From positions 204,033 to 268,032 of the forward strand of contig NZ_KI928930.1 in NCBI RefSeq assembly GCF_000521215.1: DNA of 64,000 nt, written 5' to 3'. Made by a program: the position numbers and the translations under genes. Position 1 is the stretch's first letter, and each line of letters opens with the position of its first letter. The stretch comes from Labrenzia sp. DG1229 (GTDB lineage: Bacteria > Pseudomonadota > Alphaproteobacteria > Rhizobiales > Stappiaceae). The notes below the pieces were generated by a model, which ran no database searches, had not been told where the DNA came from, and worked only from the letters and a program-made list of their open reading frames with translations. Positions 61,586 to 64,000 of the stretch are shown one piece after another.

Positions 61586-61621
61586 GGGGCGGTGCGAATA
61601 CTCGTACCGCCCCTTTCTCTT
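61586..61621 (+). terminator. Stem-loop terminator after the binding-protein gene
   Basis: GGGGCGGTGCGA-ATAC-TCGTACCGCCCC gives a 12-bp stem (one G-U) followed by TTTCTCTT, beginning 23 bp after the stop. A plausible rho-independent terminator, so the aldo/keto reductase may need its own promoter or read-through. Confidence 0.7.
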
Positions 61622-61805
61622 GAGCCACATGGCGTGCAGCGGCAATCGGATGCGCGATGATCGTAGCCTTTGTCCGGCGTGTGAACGCGACCTGGCGGGA
61701 TTCTGGCGGTGAGACGGTTTCGGCGAACCATTCTGTCAGTTACGGTTGGTTCTTGACCATCTTTCCGTGGATATCACGGTTGGGATCCGAGGCATTGGAG
61801 GCATT

Positions 61806-62768
61806 GTGGAAAAACGATCAGTTGGCAAATCGGACCTGAGGGTCACGCCGCTATGTTTCGGCGCCTCCGGCCTGAGCAACATGCCCGATACCTATGGCTA
61901 CGAAGTCGACGAGGCCCGTGCGCGTGACACCTTGAGAGCAATATTCGATGGTCCCGTGAACTTTCTGGACACGTCAAACAATTATGGCTTCGGGCGCAGT
62001 GAAGAACGGATAGGCGCAGCCTTGCGGGAACGCGGCGGCTTGCCTGAAGGGTTTGTTCTGTCGACCAAACTCGACCGCGACATGGAAACGGGACGTTTCG
62101 ATGCCGCGCGTGTTCGCCGGTCGATCGATGAAAGCCTTTCGCGGCTGGGGTTGGACCATGTTCCCTTGCTGCACTTGCATGATCCTGAACACGCAAGAGA
62201 CCTGGGTGAAATCATCGGAACGGGAGGCGCGCTGGACGAATTGTTCAAGCTCAAGGAGGAAGGCATCGCATCGGCAGTGGGACTTGCCATGGGAAGAATT
62301 GACGTCATGTTGCCAATTCTCCGCGAACGGCCTTTTGATGCACTTATCAGCCATAATCGCTTCACCGTATTGAACCGTTCGGCACATGAAATGTTCGACT
62401 ACGCCCATTCCAGGGGGATCGCCATCCTGAACGCGGCCCCTTACGCGGGCGGCGTTCTCGCCAAGGGCAGCGTCCAGATGCCGCGCATCACCTACCAGCC
62501 GGCAACGGAAACGGCGATGAAGCCGGTGAAGGCGATCGAGGATATTTGTGCAAGTGCCGGAATTGACCCGGGTGCACTGGCACTCCAGTTCTCGATGCGC
62601 GATCCGCGTGTCACATCGACGATCGTGGGTGTATCGAAAGCGGCGCGGGTCGCGCAGACGCTCAAATGGGCGAGCCAGGACATCGATCCGGCGGTCTGGA
62701 CGCAGCTTGATACTCTGCCCTTCTCGTCGGAAGATCCGGAAGCAGACCGGGACTACAAACCCGGCTGA
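61806..62768 (+). CDS. Aldo/keto reductase (L-fucose/D-threo-aldose dehydrogenase-like)
   Basis: 320 residues, GTG start with GGAGG at 61797-61801; a longer frame to 61746 has no site. AKR tetrad visible: Asp and Tyr in FLDTSNNYGFGRSEE, Lys in LSTKLD, His in LLHLHDPE. The end has RVTSTIVGVSKAARV, as in sugar 1-dehydrogenase AKRs. Follows the ABC operon after a terminator and precedes an SDR gene by 25 bp. Probably oxidises an aldose at C1 with NAD(P). Substrate unproven. Confidence 0.85.
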   Translation: MEKRSVGKSDLRVTPLCFGASGLSNMPDTYGYEVDEARARDTLRAIFDGPVNFLDTSNNYGFGRSEERIGAALRERGGLPEGFVLSTKLDRDMETGRFDAARVRRSIDESLSRLGLDHVPLLHLHDPEHARDLGEIIGTGGALDELFKLKEEGIASAVGLAMGRIDVMLPILRERPFDALISHNRFTVLNRSAHEMFDYAHSRGIAILNAAPYAGGVLAKGSVQMPRITYQPATETAMKPVKAIEDICASAGIDPGALALQFSMRDPRVTSTIVGVSKAARVAQTLKWASQDIDPAVWTQLDTLPFSSEDPEADRDYKPG

Positions 62769-62793
62769 TTTCGCAAAACTTGAGGGATCCAAA

Positions 62794-63609
62794 ATGAACA
62801 GGCTTGACGGCAAGGTCGCAATTGTCACGGGTGGAACGCAAGGCCTTGGCGCTGCGATTGGCCGATTGTTCGCGGACGCCGGTGTCTCCGGCCTGATTAC
62901 ATGTGGACGCAATATTTCGAAAGGCGAAGCGGTCGCGGCCGACATTACCCGTGACACCGGCGTTCCGGTCAGGTTCGTCCCTGCCGACCTCGCGGAAGTG
63001 TCCGATTGTGTTGCCGTCGTCAAGGCTGCAGATGACGTCTTCGGCCGGGCGGATATCCTGGTCAACGCCGCCGGCCTGACAGACCGTGGTAATCTGCTTG
63101 ATACGTCCCCCGAATTGTTTGACCGGATTTTTGCCGTCAACGTCAGGGCACCTTTCTTTCTCATGCAGGAGACCGTCAAGCTGATGATCCGCGAAAAGCT
63201 TGCCGGAAGCATTGTCAATATCGGATCGGCCTCGTCTCTTGCGGGACAGCCTTTCATCGCGCCTTATTGTGCCTCCAAGGGAGCGCTTGCCACACTCACC
63301 CGGAATGCCGGATTTGCCCTGATGAGAAACCGGATCCGGGTCAATCAACTGGATATCGGCTGGATGAATTCCGACAATGAGCGTGCCTTGCAGGTGTCGG
63401 AGACCGGTGATCCCCACTTTATGGAAAAACAAGCCGCAACGTTGCCGTTCGCACGCTTGCTGGAGCCCGGCGAAGTGGCAAAGGCCGTCGCGTTTCTGGC
63501 GTCGGAGGACAGCGGCATGATGACCGGTTCGGTCGTTCAGTTCGATCAGTCTGTCAGGGGTGGTTACGACGGTCTGCCTCCCGTGCCGTCCAGTCCAATG
63601 ACACCCTGA
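62794..63609 (+). CDS. Short-chain dehydrogenase/reductase
   Basis: 271 residues from ATG 62794, with GAGGG upstream; a longer frame begins inside the previous gene. Classical SDR: cofactor motif TGGTQGLGAAIG, NAAG, Ser in SIVNIGSASS, and the Tyr-Lys pair in APYCASKGALA. Ends with SEDSGMMTGSVVQFDQSVRGG. Last gene of the carbohydrate locus; may perform a second oxidation in the same pathway. Confidence 0.88.
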   Translation: MNRLDGKVAIVTGGTQGLGAAIGRLFADAGVSGLITCGRNISKGEAVAADITRDTGVPVRFVPADLAEVSDCVAVVKAADDVFGRADILVNAAGLTDRGNLLDTSPELFDRIFAVNVRAPFFLMQETVKLMIREKLAGSIVNIGSASSLAGQPFIAPYCASKGALATLTRNAGFALMRNRIRVNQLDIGWMNSDNERALQVSETGDPHFMEKQAATLPFARLLEPGEVAKAVAFLASEDSGMMTGSVVQFDQSVRGGYDGLPPVPSSPMTP

Positions 63610-63717
63610 TGAAGGGTGTCGGAGGATGCGCGGTTTTCTTTGCCGCGAAGCAGCTCTTTCGGTTGTTTTTGCAACCTGATCCATATGGTGCCGTGGTGAC
63701 GTTCGAGGAGGTTGAAG

Positions 63718-64000
63718 ATGCCGGGTGGTGAATTTCTGCTTCCGTTCGTGGTCACAGTCCTGTTGCTCTCGATCACTCCGGGCCCCGGAATGCTCTACAT
63801 CGCTGCCCAGACTGTCGGGCGAAGCCGGAATGCTGGCTGGTTCTCTGCTCTTGGAACACATTTGGCGAGCTATGTTCACATTATCGCAACGGCCTTCGGC
63901 CTGAGCTTTTTTCTTTGAAGCCGTTCCAGTCGCCTATCTCGCGCTGAAGATTGTCGGTGCCCTGTTTCTTTTCTGGATGGGCATTCGCTTTCTTATGGCT
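63718..64000 (+). pseudogene. LysE/RhtB-family exporter gene, frameshifted and cut by window
   Basis: ATG 63718 has GAGGAG 7 bases upstream (63705-63710). The frame reads FVVTVLLLSITPGPGMLYIAAQTV, the LysE family start, then stops at TGA 63916-63918 after GLSFFL. Removing one T from the T6 run at 63907-63912 restores FFFEAVPVAYLALKIVGALFLFWMGIRFLMA through to the window edge, the second LysE helix. Either a real mutation or a homopolymer call error. The C-terminal half lies outside. Confidence 0.75.

Noticed and set aside
61974-63879. Two minus-strand frames of over 400 codons (61974-63257 and 62662-63879)
   Set aside because: They cover the aldo/keto reductase and SDR genes antisense. High GC makes long antisense frames common; no ribosome site or motif supports them.

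Overview
The window is GC-rich chromosomal DNA (AT-rich only in a few intergenic stretches). Its gene content points to a heterotrophic alphaproteobacterium of the Hyphomicrobiales, perhaps the Stappiaceae (Roseibium/Labrenzia/Stappia type). The clues are several sugar-acid and sugar uptake operons (ABC and TRAP), TTG/GTG starts behind strong Shine-Dalgarno sequences, LacI/GntR/LysR regulators, an RTX protein and a PAS-GGDEF-EAL protein. The taxon is inference. I see no rRNA, tRNA, CRISPR array, intact insertion sequence or prophage.

Layout. 1-6.1 kb: LysR regulator (cut by the window edge) divergent from an EamA exporter, an amidase, and a Cpx-like envelope-stress operon (CpxP/Spy-like protein, OmpR-type regulator, histidine kinase). 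6.6-13.8 kb: a MalFGK/UgpAEC-like ABC importer ending in a tandem-domain glycerophosphodiester phosphodiesterase and a LacI regulator, with a candidate operator before the first gene. 13.9-19.9 kb: a hexuronate/aldonate locus (GntR, TRAP transporter, Zn-dehydrogenase, divergent mannonate dehydratase). 19.9-30.6 kb: mixed small functions (LuxR-GAF regulator, MFS plus AA_synth pair, fasciclin-RTX protein, IsdG-like monooxygenase, DUF302, DUF3429, AhpD-like, cupin plus flavin amine oxidase, GltS).

31-37.8 kb: a LuxR regulator, a degraded PilZ-like remnant, and a divergent locus related to E. coli yjfIJKLMC. On the minus strand it has a TVGYGD potassium channel/TrkA-N protein (frameshifted), DUF2491, DUF350 and a YgiB-like lipoprotein. 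On the plus strand it has DUF2170, a PspA-like protein and a glutathionylspermidine-synthase-like ATP-grasp ligase. I regard this as the most system-like locus here. 38.1-39.1 kb: an orphan HELVH metallopeptidase (Tox-MPTase3-like) translationally coupled to a secreted companion, behind AT-rich DNA with a perfect inverted repeat. 39.6-48.6 kb: housekeeping and stress genes (carbonic anhydrase, dodecin, rhodanese, CspA, HxlR/EamA pair, EEP-family hydrolase, hemerythrin, WYL regulator/GFA pair with a perfect 15-bp-arm palindrome, EamA).

48.6-54.6 kb: a PAS4-GGDEF-EAL protein and a caspase-like peptidase with Sel1 repeats; both contain internal exact-period duplications (128 and 108 residues). 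55.5-63.6 kb: an uncharacterised carbohydrate pathway (LacI, Gfo/Idh/MocA dehydrogenase, TIM-barrel isomerase, ribose-type ABC importer, aldo/keto reductase, SDR), with two near-identical operators in the LacI divergent region. The window ends in a LysE-family gene broken by a T-run frameshift. Three transport operons share one design: a GC-rich stem-loop immediately after the solute-binding-protein gene.
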